Positions 35,013 to 42,825 of a stretch of 64,000 nt of DNA are shown one piece after another (within the stretch, counting starts at the first letter, position 1; the number at the start of each line of letters is the position of its first letter). Below the pieces are notes generated by a model that saw only the letters and a program-made list of their open reading frames with translations, ran no database searches and was not told the DNA's origin. The stretch is from JABDMH01 sp965222645 (GTDB lineage: Bacteria > Bacteroidota > Bacteroidia > Chitinophagales > Saprospiraceae). The translations under genes and the position numbers were made by a program. The stretch lies in contig OZ244968.1 in NCBI GenBank assembly GCA_965222645.1, positions 3,658,001 through 3,722,000 on the forward strand, in the 5' to 3' direction.

Positions 35013-35483
35013 ATGAGAGCTAAAAACAAAATAATGAAAGTGAATATGGTGAAACCACATCGGAACCCGCCTAGACAACAGTTGTATGCTGAGAACAAGA
35101 TCTCGTCGATTGTGCTGCAGGGTGCATTTCAGGTGCATAAAGCCTTGGGTGCCGGACTTTTACCGACGGCCTACAAACAGTGCCTGGGATATCAGCTCAG
35201 ACGGTTCGGTTTGCAGGTAGACATTCAAAAGGAGATGCCTATTGTTTATGGTGATCTCAAGGTGGAAATGGGTTATAGCATTGATTTGATGATAGAAAGT
35301 CGTGTTCTGATTCAGATAAAGTGTAGCGGCTTTACTGATTTAGACCGTGCCAGAATGAATACATATCTCAAATTGTCAGGCTGTAAAATGGGATTTTTGA
35401 TCAATTTTAATGTGTCTTCACTCAAGCAGGGAATCCGCAGAGTCATTTTAAGCCACCCTGTGGGGATAGCGGTTCCTGCGTAA
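35013..35483 (+). CDS. GxxExxY-family protein, motif-degenerate
   Basis: 156 residues; ATGs at 35034 and 35046 are alternative starts. The fold of GxxExxY proteins is clear: GAFQVHKALGAGLLPTAYKQCLGYQLRRFGLQV, then PIVYGDLKVEMGYSIDLMIESRVLIQIK and YLKLSGCKMGFLINFN. The namesake motif reads GLLPTAY, with Pro in place of Glu, and the nuclease-like E-x-K is Q101-I-K103; D91 is present. These proteins often sit beside DnaE2-type mutagenesis genes or in mobile contexts; here it lies between the second dnaE and the S24 repressor. Confidence 0.8.
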   Translation: MRAKNKIMKVNMVKPHRNPPRQQLYAENKISSIVLQGAFQVHKALGAGLLPTAYKQCLGYQLRRFGLQVDIQKEMPIVYGDLKVEMGYSIDLMIESRVLIQIKCSGFTDLDRARMNTYLKLSGCKMGFLINFNVSSLKQGIRRVILSHPVGIAVPA

Positions 35484-35493
35484 AAGCGAATAC

Positions 35494-35503
35494 TTGTCGA
35501 AAT
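35494..35503 (+). promoter_or_regulatory. Candidate operator upstream of the S24 repressor
   Basis: TTGTCGAAAT, identical to the element in the dnaE2 promoter (minus strand 34913-34904), 66 bases before ATG 35570. The shared element next to a LexA-like repressor suggests its binding site. Ten bases alone could coincide by chance. Confidence 0.35.
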
Positions 35504-35569
35504 GACTTCTGTGCTTGGTGAAACGACTGAAAGGATTTTAAGAATGTCTCACGATAAAACTTAGGTGGC

Positions 35570-36322
35570 ATGCTTCCGGATAATATCAAGCATCTCAGAA
35601 AAAAAGGCGAGTTATCTCAGCAACAGCTTGCAAATGTCCTCCAGATACCAAGGACAACGCTGGGAGATTACGAGCGTGGACACACTGAGCCGAATGTAGA
35701 TATGCTGATTAAATTAGCACAGCATTTTCAAGTGTCAATAGATGCTTTATTGACTCAAAAATTGTGGCATAGAGACCTTGTAATAATCAATAATCCTGAT
35801 TTTAAAGTATTGGCGATTTCTGTCGATGAGAAAAACCGGGAAAATATCGAGTTTGTAAATGCTGTGGCTCAAGCCGGTTATCTGGATGGGTATCAGGATC
35901 CTGACTATATCAAGGAATTACCAAAAATGTATTTTCCAAATATACCGCAGGGTTCTTATCGGGCATTTGAGATACAGGGTGAATCCATGATCCCCCTGCC
36001 CTCCGGATCCATCGTAGTGTGTAGTTATGTAGAACGCATGGAGGAGATTAAAAATGAGCGCACATATGTTATTGCTACACATTTAGATGGTGTTGTATAT
36101 AAACGGATCCTGTTGAATCCGGATGGATCTTCCCTTACAGCAATGTCGGATAATCCAGTATTTCCTCCTTACAAAATCGCATTCAGGGATATTGCAGAGA
36201 TCTGGCAGTATTACGCTCATGTAAGTTTTAGCGATGCCAGATCTACAGAAGAAAATGCTCTCGATGAAAAAATTAGTGACATTCAAAAAACAGTGCATCT
36301 CTTGAAGGAAAAAATCATATAG
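35570..36322 (+). CDS. LexA-like XRE-S24 repressor/peptidase
   Basis: 250 residues. N-terminal XRE HTH at ~5-60 (LSQQQLANVLQIPRTTLGDYERG). C-terminal S24 peptidase domain at ~130-215 with Ser139 in GESMIP and Lys178 in VVYKRI, matching the Ser-Lys pair of LexA. A likely self-cleavage bond is Ala102-Gly103 in AVAQAGYLDG. A short coiled helix ends the protein. It would be inactivated by RecA after DNA damage; its position near the second dnaE fits control of that gene, but RecA dependence is inference. Confidence 0.87.
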   Translation: MLPDNIKHLRKKGELSQQQLANVLQIPRTTLGDYERGHTEPNVDMLIKLAQHFQVSIDALLTQKLWHRDLVIINNPDFKVLAISVDEKNRENIEFVNAVAQAGYLDGYQDPDYIKELPKMYFPNIPQGSYRAFEIQGESMIPLPSGSIVVCSYVERMEEIKNERTYVIATHLDGVVYKRILLNPDGSSLTAMSDNPVFPPYKIAFRDIAEIWQYYAHVSFSDARSTEENALDEKISDIQKTVHLLKEKII

Positions 36323-36493
36323 ATGTGGATTTTAAGATCAATGGGAGATTATCCAAAAAAAAATTAGGGGATATGCGTATCCTGTTTTAGGTGCGAAAAG
36401 AGTTTTAGCATTTATTTAAAATGTGTCCTTTTTATTTCACTCCACCAGTCTTAATTTTTTAGAATGATTTTTACTTATTAAAATACCAATATT

Positions 36494-36862
36494 ATGACTT
36501 GTTATGATTGTGCTGTTGATTTACAGAAAATGATGGCCGAAGGGAAGGCCATGGAAGCATTTGAGAAATACTATGATGATGATGTCGTGGTTGTAGAAAT
36601 GGCTACTGGTGAAACGAGAAAAGGTAAAGCTGCTCAAAGGGATGCTCTTGGGAAATGGTTTGAATCCATAAAAGAATATCACAGTGGGGGATACGGACCT
36701 ATTGCAAGTAATGAGGAAGAAGGAGTAACTTGCGTCGAGACATGGTTTGATTGCACTTTTCAAGATGATAACAGAATGAAGATGGAGGAAGTAGCTGTTC
36801 AGAAATGGAAAGATGGTAAGATCGTTCATGAAAAATTCTACTACAATATGCCAGGCGTCTGA
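36494..36862 (+). CDS. SnoaL-like (NTF2-fold) protein
   Basis: 122 residues. A helix with EAFEKYYDDDVVVVEM, the segment GETRKGKAAQRDAL, and strands ending VQKWKDGKIVHEKFYYN follow the SnoaL/NTF2 pattern. No signal peptide; N-terminal Cys3 and Cys6 are not a lipobox. Unlike the tandem protein at 3472 this has a single domain. Ligand or reaction unknown. Confidence 0.8.
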   Translation: MTCYDCAVDLQKMMAEGKAMEAFEKYYDDDVVVVEMATGETRKGKAAQRDALGKWFESIKEYHSGGYGPIASNEEEGVTCVETWFDCTFQDDNRMKMEEVAVQKWKDGKIVHEKFYYNMPGV

Positions 36863-37082
36863 GCAGCTGGCATATCAAAAAGTTTGTTGGCACTGTCCAT
36901 GCACTTCCAGGGTAGGTGGGTGAGACATGCAGACCTCCCTGGGGATAGCCGGGTATCCGTTCTGAGCTAGTAGACTATTGCATTATTTTTCTTGGAGAAG
37001 GCATTTCTGATCCTCGTTTAAGTTATATCATCCAGGTCGTGATGTGACCGGAGTTCGTACTGAGATTATTATTGTGATCAGT

Positions 37083-37090
37083 TATCTTTG
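37083..37090 (+). promoter_or_regulatory. -7 promoter box of dcd
   Basis: TATCTTTG (TAnnTTTG) ends only six bases before ATG 37097, so the transcript would have almost no leader. A -33 TTTG is not evident. Confidence 0.4.
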
Positions 37091-37096
37091 CCTCCG

Positions 37097-37633
37097 ATGA
37101 TATTATCGGATAAAAAGATTTTGGAACTCATAGGCGCCGGCTTGATTGTAATCGAACCCTTTGATCGATCATGTCTGGGCACCAACTCGTACGATGTGCA
37201 TCTCAGCAGATACCTGGCAACCTATATTGATGATTGTCTGGATGCCCGGCTGCACAATAAGACGGAGGAGATTATAATCCCGGATGAAGGATATGTCTTA
37301 CAGCCGGGGAAGCTCTACTTAGGGGTAACCAAGGAATATACGGAGACGTTTTCTTGCGTTCCGTTCCTGGAGGGAAAATCAAGCATTGGAAGACTGGGCA
37401 TCGACATCCATGCCACTGCGGGAAAAGGAGATGTGGGATTTTGCAATACATGGACATTGGAGATCTCCTGTGTACAGCCGGTGAGAATCTATGCGGGTAT
37501 GCCTATTGGGCAGCTCATCTATTTTACGGTAGACGGTGAGATCGAGCGCTATTACAATAAAAAAGAAAATGCAAAATACAATGACAGGACTCTAAGACCA
37601 GTGGAATCAATGATGTGGAAGAATAAATTTTGA
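37097..37633 (+). CDS. dcd: dCTP deaminase
   Basis: 178 residues from ATG 37097 (MILSDKKILELI). Dcd converts dCTP to dUTP for thymidylate synthesis. Conserved parts: LGTNSYDVHLS near residue 30, the nucleotide-binding FLEGKSSIGRLG, and GDVGFCNTWTLEISCVQPVRIYAGMPIGQL, which holds the catalytic glutamate. The C-terminal YNKKENAKYNDR tail is typical. A -7 box just before the start suggests a nearly leaderless message; a terminator follows. Confidence 0.93.
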   Translation: MILSDKKILELIGAGLIVIEPFDRSCLGTNSYDVHLSRYLATYIDDCLDARLHNKTEEIIIPDEGYVLQPGKLYLGVTKEYTETFSCVPFLEGKSSIGRLGIDIHATAGKGDVGFCNTWTLEISCVQPVRIYAGMPIGQLIYFTVDGEIERYYNKKENAKYNDRTLRPVESMMWKNKF

Positions 37634-37637
37634 ATAA

Positions 37638-37670
37638 AAGGGTGATCATACAAATCACCTTATTTGTTTT
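37638..37670 (+). terminator. Rho-independent terminator after dcd
   Basis: AAG-GGTGAT (37638-37646), loop CATACAA, ATCACC-TT (37654-37661), then ATTTGTTTT. The stem of six perfect pairs plus flanking AA/TT starts five bases after the dcd stop. Confidence 0.6.
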
Positions 37671-37810
37671 AAGTGTCTTTTTGAAATCCCATATTAAAAT
37701 TGTCGTTGCTCTCTGGATTGTCCTCCATCATTTTCGCCAATGTCCATCTCGTAAATGGTTATTTTTTGGCAGAGTAATCAAGCATTGAAATAGAAAGAGG
37801 TACTAAGTCT

Positions 37811-38113
37811 TTATTTTTCAAATTTTTCTTGCCAAGCCAGCATGCCACCCATTAAATTAAGCACATTGGTAAACCCAAGCTGCATTAAATATTGTTGAGC
37901 CTGACCACTGCGATTCCCACTTCGACAATAGAGAACGATCTCATCATCTCTCTGATCATATAAGTCCTCCACTGCTGATGGAATACTTCCAAGGGGTATA
38001 AGTTGACCACCGATATTAAATTCTTCATGCTCATGGAGTTCTCTTACATCGATTAGTTTGATATCTTCTCCCGCGTCCATGCGCTCCTTTAATCTATCTA
38101 CAGAAATGATCAT
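37811..38113 (-). CDS. Rhodanese-like domain protein
   Basis: 100 residues from ATG 38113, five bases after the stop of the preceding gene. Single rhodanese domain: IKLIDVRELHEHEEFNIGG and the active-site loop YCRSGNRSGQA with the sulfur-carrying Cys. Such proteins carry persulfide sulfur or serve as redox accessories. It is the last gene of an apparent PASTA / T9SS-cargo / rhodanese operon. Confidence 0.9.
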   Translation of the reverse strand: MIISVDRLKERMDAGEDIKLIDVRELHEHEEFNIGGQLIPLGSIPSAVEDLYDQRDDEIVLYCRSGNRSGQAQQYLMQLGFTNVLNLMGGMLAWQEKFEK

Positions 38114-38118
38114 TCTCG

Positions 38119-40290
38119 CTACTTTATGATAAATATTTTCCTTGATGTGGATTTTTTCCAAAGAAAATCCGTTGCAGTTAAAACATATACACCCGATTCC
38201 AAAAATGAAAAATTTGCTTCGAGGTTATGATAATCCGACCACAATGGTTTTCCCGACAAATCTGTAACCTCCAAATAAACATTTTCGCTGTCAGAACTGC
38301 CGATATCGATAAAAAGCTTACCTGAGCTAGGATTTGGATAAATTTGAAATTCATCCCAAGTTTGGTAATCTCGAATTGATGTGTGTATGACATCCCCACT
38401 GCCCATAATTGGCCTCACCATCAAGCTGCCCGCTCTCAGCCCCACGTCACCTATCTTCTTCCACCCTTGTCCGACATTAAAATAAATAAACTGAATACCT
38501 TCATGTGAATTAATATCATATCCGATAGGAATTTTAGTGCCTGATAAATCAATTTGTTCCCAACCAATGTAGAAATTTCCAGCTGGCAAGGGCAGTGAAA
38601 TTTTCTGATCGTTGCTATCCCTAAGGTCATATGTAGTAAAGCCCTGTAGAGTATCGTGAAATGAATCTGCGTAATAAACGCGCACTCCAAACTGAGTGAA
38701 AAAGGGATTTTCACTAAGGCTATCTTTCCAGACGTAGAGATTAAAAAATTGTGATGAACTATTTCCCAAAATCCTTGGAATATGAAACTGAACACCCCTT
38801 AACTCATCCTCAACATTATTGTGAAATTCGACGGCAAGAGTAGTCGGACTCACCCCAGGGCCTCCCCGGTCTATGATTGCAGATTCTGCGGTGCCATCAT
38901 CGTATGCATAAAAATTATCGAAATGAGTAACTGTATTTACGGTATTATTTTTTTGAGCACCGAGGATCTCATCGGATCGCGAAAAAGTCAATCTTGTCGT
39001 CACTTCATATTTCTCACCGGGAATAATTTTATTTTCTAATATATCCTGGAGGATCTCATAATTATTGGATCCCTGGTCATTTAGATCAAAATCAAACATC
39101 GCTTGACCAGGAGATAACAGCCACTTTTGCACAGGTTCGATAAAAGTGCGTTGAATAAGTGTCTCTCCATCCAAAGTCACACTAAATGTAGGATCATTCA
39201 TGGTGAGCTCTACTTGATCAAGATTATTAACGGCGCTTAATATATTTGGCCTTACTTCTTTCTTTTCGAACTGATGAACCGGCATGTGACTATAGGGTCT
39301 CAATACTGATGCTGGAGCATCTCTAAATGCCAGATCCCGAAAAACTTCACGGGTTAATTCTTCTTCACCCACCCTGATGTAATCCAGATGCCAAAGCTCC
39401 TGGAGTCCCTGGTTGCTTGATCGATTTCTGAATCTGAATTGAAAAGCATTGTGGAGGAAGGTGTCTGCTATCATCCATCGATGAAAGCCAAAATCGGGTG
39501 CGGGATCATTATTCGAGAAGTTGTCGTCGAGTCCCTCTTTTTGCCACACCCGGACCCACCTGCCATCCTCCGAGCGAAAATCCACAACCAGCGAATCATT
39601 GATCAGAGGTTTAAGTCCTATGCCTTTCGGCTGGGCAAAAAATGAAAAATAGATATCTGATTCGTTAGATAGATCTACAAATGTTGAGGAGAGCTCATCA
39701 CTAAATCCCGATCCCCGATCATAAGGACTACCTCCCGAATCTAATCCGTCAAAGGTGGCAACACCAATAGAGGGGGGATCTTGAGCCAGCGAATTATTTA
39801 TATAAACATGTTTATCCAGCCAGAGGTTTGTGTCGGGAAATACCTCACCAGTCGAAAAATCATCGACAAAAGGAAGAGCCACTGTTGGCCCACTAATGAA
39901 GACGAGTTCAAAAGTCTCACATATTCCGTTGCTATCACAGACCTCCAGACAAATCACATCCTCACTTCGGGATCCGCGGTGAGTGTAAACGATACAGGAA
40001 TCATCCGCCACTTCGTAATCTCCAGCTAGCCCACCCTGGCAGCGGCTGTATTGATAACTAAAGGGTTGCTTATTGATCAATCCCTGTGGGGGACAAAACT
40101 GGAGTTGGCTTTCCTCCGGGAGATACTGAATGATTCTGGGTAGGTGATGATCTCTTGCAGTTGTAATTTTATGGATTAACCTGGGATTAGAAGATAAGGC
40201 AATTTCCATGGGCTGGCTCAAACCCACCAATGGAAGAAGGACGCATACCAGGAGAAAATGCAGCAGTACAAGTGGTCTTTGCTTACTCAT
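38119..40290 (-). CDS. T9SS-exported protein, unknown function
   Basis: 723 residues from ATG 40290, which overlaps the stop of the PASTA gene by eight bases. Signal peptide SKQRPLVLLHFLLVCVLLPLVGLSQ. The body is beta-rich: FVDDFSTGEVFPDTNLWLD near residue 155 begins a jelly-roll-like domain seen in Bacteroidota surface proteins, and the end (FQIYPNPSSGKLFIDI, ESGVYVLTA) is a type A T9SS sorting domain. No catalytic motif recognised. It should be attached to or released from the cell surface through the Por system. Confidence 0.85.
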   Translation of the reverse strand: MSKQRPLVLLHFLLVCVLLPLVGLSQPMEIALSSNPRLIHKITTARDHHLPRIIQYLPEESQLQFCPPQGLINKQPFSYQYSRCQGGLAGDYEVADDSCIVYTHRGSRSEDVICLEVCDSNGICETFELVFISGPTVALPFVDDFSTGEVFPDTNLWLDKHVYINNSLAQDPPSIGVATFDGLDSGGSPYDRGSGFSDELSSTFVDLSNESDIYFSFFAQPKGIGLKPLINDSLVVDFRSEDGRWVRVWQKEGLDDNFSNNDPAPDFGFHRWMIADTFLHNAFQFRFRNRSSNQGLQELWHLDYIRVGEEELTREVFRDLAFRDAPASVLRPYSHMPVHQFEKKEVRPNILSAVNNLDQVELTMNDPTFSVTLDGETLIQRTFIEPVQKWLLSPGQAMFDFDLNDQGSNNYEILQDILENKIIPGEKYEVTTRLTFSRSDEILGAQKNNTVNTVTHFDNFYAYDDGTAESAIIDRGGPGVSPTTLAVEFHNNVEDELRGVQFHIPRILGNSSSQFFNLYVWKDSLSENPFFTQFGVRVYYADSFHDTLQGFTTYDLRDSNDQKISLPLPAGNFYIGWEQIDLSGTKIPIGYDINSHEGIQFIYFNVGQGWKKIGDVGLRAGSLMVRPIMGSGDVIHTSIRDYQTWDEFQIYPNPSSGKLFIDIGSSDSENVYLEVTDLSGKPLWSDYHNLEANFSFLESGVYVLTATDFLWKKSTSRKIFIIK

Positions 40291-41071
40291 CACAGAACGA
40301 AGGTCTCTCTTGTGAAAGATAGATTTTGACTGTGTCACCTGTGTACACCCGTTGTTGAGGTGCTGGTTCCTGTTTCCATATATATGCAACATCCCTATTT
40401 CGGACAGTGCCATCATCCATAGCTTCCCCGATTACAAGATTCAGGGACTGAAGGTAAAAGGCAGCTTCGTCATATTGTATGCAAGCCAGGTCAGGCATGT
40501 CTAAGGAGCCTCCGCTAGACTTCGACAAAATCATTTCGAGTGTACCACCTTTGTCGACCAGGATATCATCTTTTCTAAAATCTGAACTGATGACTGTCTT
40601 GCCGTCGTAGACAACCTCCAAAATATGATCAGGTGCTCCGGAATCAAATTTTCGACCAACAATTTTTGTATTGATCTCGTATCCCTGCATCAGCTCTTTT
40701 TTCTTGCGCTCGTAGTTTTTTCCATAAAGTATAGGAAGCCTTCCCACAGGTATTTGATCGGCCTTTTTCTTGGTGACTGTAACGTAAATTTTTCGATTCT
40801 GTTTTACTTTGCTATCTCCCTTTGGATTTTGATCCAGAATCAGACCTCCCCTTTTACCCACAATAAAGACGGAGTCCGCTACTAAAAGCTCGAATGACTT
40901 TTTCTCTGCATCATTTCGTGCGTCTTCGATAGAAAAGTCACGATAGTCGGGAAGAAGAAGGGATTCACCATGATGCGTGTACCACCGGAGCCATAAAGTG
41001 ACAACAAGAAATATTCCCAGCAAAAACAGGGCTATAAAAGCAAGATTTTTCCAGATCATAACTTTTTGCAA
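40283..41071 (-). CDS. PASTA-domain membrane protein
   Basis: 262 residues. One N-terminal membrane helix (LAFIALFLLGIFLVVTLWL, residues ~9-28) is followed by three PASTA-like repeats: LLLPDYRDFSIEDARNDAE and LILDQNPKGDSKVKQNRKIYVTV; VGRLPILYGKNYERKKKEL; and LDMPDLACIQYDEAAFYLQ and WKQEPAPQQRVYTGDTVKIYLS. PASTA domains bind peptidoglycan or beta-lactams in kinases and PBPs; in Bacteroidota this stand-alone form is common. A TACTTTTG box lies 88-95 bases upstream. Confidence 0.88.
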   Translation of the reverse strand: MQKVMIWKNLAFIALFLLGIFLVVTLWLRWYTHHGESLLLPDYRDFSIEDARNDAEKKSFELLVADSVFIVGKRGGLILDQNPKGDSKVKQNRKIYVTVTKKKADQIPVGRLPILYGKNYERKKKELMQGYEINTKIVGRKFDSGAPDHILEVVYDGKTVISSDFRKDDILVDKGGTLEMILSKSSGGSLDMPDLACIQYDEAAFYLQSLNLVIGEAMDDGTVRNRDVAYIWKQEPAPQQRVYTGDTVKIYLSQERPSFCDE

Positions 41072-41158
41072 TAGTGATCGTCTTTCAGGGATAATGTCTC
41101 AGTCCTACTTTCTCCCGGTAAAAATTCGCAGATCATTTTAGCTGAAAACATATGAGAA

Positions 41159-41166
41159 CAAAAGTA
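41159..41166 (-). promoter_or_regulatory. -7 promoter box of the PASTA operon
   Basis: The minus strand reads TACTTTTG (TAnnTTTG). It would give a leader of about 83 bases to ATG 41071. Confidence 0.35.
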
Positions 41167-41243
41167 TATGTTTATCACCTTATTTAGTTGAATTATGCCG
41201 CAAGGATGCAAAAAGAACTGATACTTTTCTGAACTGTCCGCTT

Positions 41244-42542
41244 ATGACGATGAATAAAGAGATTCTCCGGCTGGCCATTCCCAATATCTTAAGTAACGTA
41301 TCCGTGCCACTCCTTAGTACTGTAGATACTGCATTGATGGGTCATCTATCTGCTTCACTTTTGGGGGCGGTCGGCCTGGGCGGGATGATCTTCAATCTGA
41401 TCTATTGGAATTTTGGATTTTTGCGAATGGGGACAACCGGAATGACGGCCCAGGCCTATGGTCGGCAGGATAAAGAAGAGATCGCCAATCTGCTGGTACG
41501 GTCGCTCATCATTGCATTGGGCATTGGATTCGTGCTTCTTTTGCTCCAGAACCCCTTCGAGGGGATGGGGATGTGGTTTTTCAAGGTTGATGGAGATCAG
41601 ATATCCTATGTGGCGACTTATTTCAATATCCGGATATGGGCAGCTCCTGCGACTTTGGCTCTATATGTCCTATTCGGGTGGTTGTTTGGGATGCAAAACG
41701 CCTTGTATCCTTTGATTCTTACCATCGTGATTAACGGCATCAACATTGTCTTAAGCATTGTTTTCATACAATACTATGGTATGGAGATCGAAGGAGTAGC
41801 CTGGGGAACTGTGATTGCACAATACGTTGGATTAATTTTAGCTGTGGTGCTGATATTGCTTAAATACGGGGTGCAGCTCAGACAGCTAAGTGAAAAACTG
41901 TACAGGGACACACAGACGATTCGGGCTTTTTTTAATGTCAATAAAGACTTATTTATCCGGACATTATGTCTCACCTTCGCCTTTGCATTTTTCTACAGGC
42001 AGAGTTCAGCACAGGGTGCGATCTTGCTCGCTGTAAATGTAATTTTACTTCAACTGATTCACTGGATGTCTTATGCTATCGACGGTTTTGCGTATGCCGC
42101 TGAAAGCCTTGTTGGAAAATACAAAGGTGCCGAAGACCACGATCAGGGGAATAAAGCGATTCGTTATATAATGATCTGGGGTTTGGGATCGGCGTTGATG
42201 TTCAGTGTGATTTATGCGCTTTGGAGTGAACCCATTTTCCGGTTATTTACGGACCAGGAGGGGATAGTTGATGCTGCAAGGCCATATCTATGGTATATGA
42301 TCGCATTTCCCCTTGCAGGATTTATATGTTATATATGGGATGGGATCTTTATCGGTCTTACTGCTTCAGTGACCATGCGAAATACCATGTTGTTTTCACT
42401 GGTGCTCTACTTGTCTATTTATTTTCTCCTGTATCCGATCTGGGGAGTACATGGACTATGGGTGGCTTTGTTGTTGTTCCTCATTTTTAGGGGCGGGATC
42501 CAAAGCGTTTATTTTAGACGGTACGGGTGGGAGATACGGTAG
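41244..42542 (+). CDS. MATE family efflux transporter (DinF-like)
   Basis: 432 residues with 12 membrane segments in two similar halves. The start NKEILRLAIPNILSNVSVPLLSTVDTALMGHL is the hallmark of the DinF branch of MATE exporters, which use Na+ or H+ to export cationic drugs or metabolites. The start is ATG 41244 or 41250 (MNKEIL). The neighbouring gene is the replicative dnaE, with no functional link seen. Confidence 0.93.
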   Translation: MTMNKEILRLAIPNILSNVSVPLLSTVDTALMGHLSASLLGAVGLGGMIFNLIYWNFGFLRMGTTGMTAQAYGRQDKEEIANLLVRSLIIALGIGFVLLLLQNPFEGMGMWFFKVDGDQISYVATYFNIRIWAAPATLALYVLFGWLFGMQNALYPLILTIVINGINIVLSIVFIQYYGMEIEGVAWGTVIAQYVGLILAVVLILLKYGVQLRQLSEKLYRDTQTIRAFFNVNKDLFIRTLCLTFAFAFFYRQSSAQGAILLAVNVILLQLIHWMSYAIDGFAYAAESLVGKYKGAEDHDQGNKAIRYIMIWGLGSALMFSVIYALWSEPIFRLFTDQEGIVDAARPYLWYMIAFPLAGFICYIWDGIFIGLTASVTMRNTMLFSLVLYLSIYFLLYPIWGVHGLWVALLLFLIFRGGIQSVYFRRYGWEIR

Positions 42543-42573
42543 GCTATTGTTTCTTTTTTCAATTGGGACGAAT

Positions 42574-42625
42574 TAGGAGTGACGAATGTAGAGTGACGAG
42601 TGACGAAGTAGGAGTGACGAATGTA
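42574..42625. repeat. 17-bp direct repeat with GTGACGA units
   Basis: TAGGAGTGACGAATGTA occurs exactly at 42574-42590 and 42609-42625, separated by GAGTGACGAGTGACGAAG, so GTGACGA appears four times in about 45 bases. It lies in the gap before dnaE. Such GAGTGACGAATG repeats are common between Bacteroidota genes; function unknown. Confidence 0.6.
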
Positions 42626-42825
42626 TCTTTTGGGAAGGACAATACTGACCTTTCACTAAATTGGTTCCTTCGATCTACTGATTAGATATTTCAAAGAACA
42701 ACCTCGCATAAAAAAAATCACAATATTTCATGGAGCGGCGGGTCAAGTTCTTACCTTTGAAGACCCGGAGAATAATTTGTAACCACATTACTAAATCCAG
42801 ATTGCCTCAAGCCTAAAGTTTTTAT

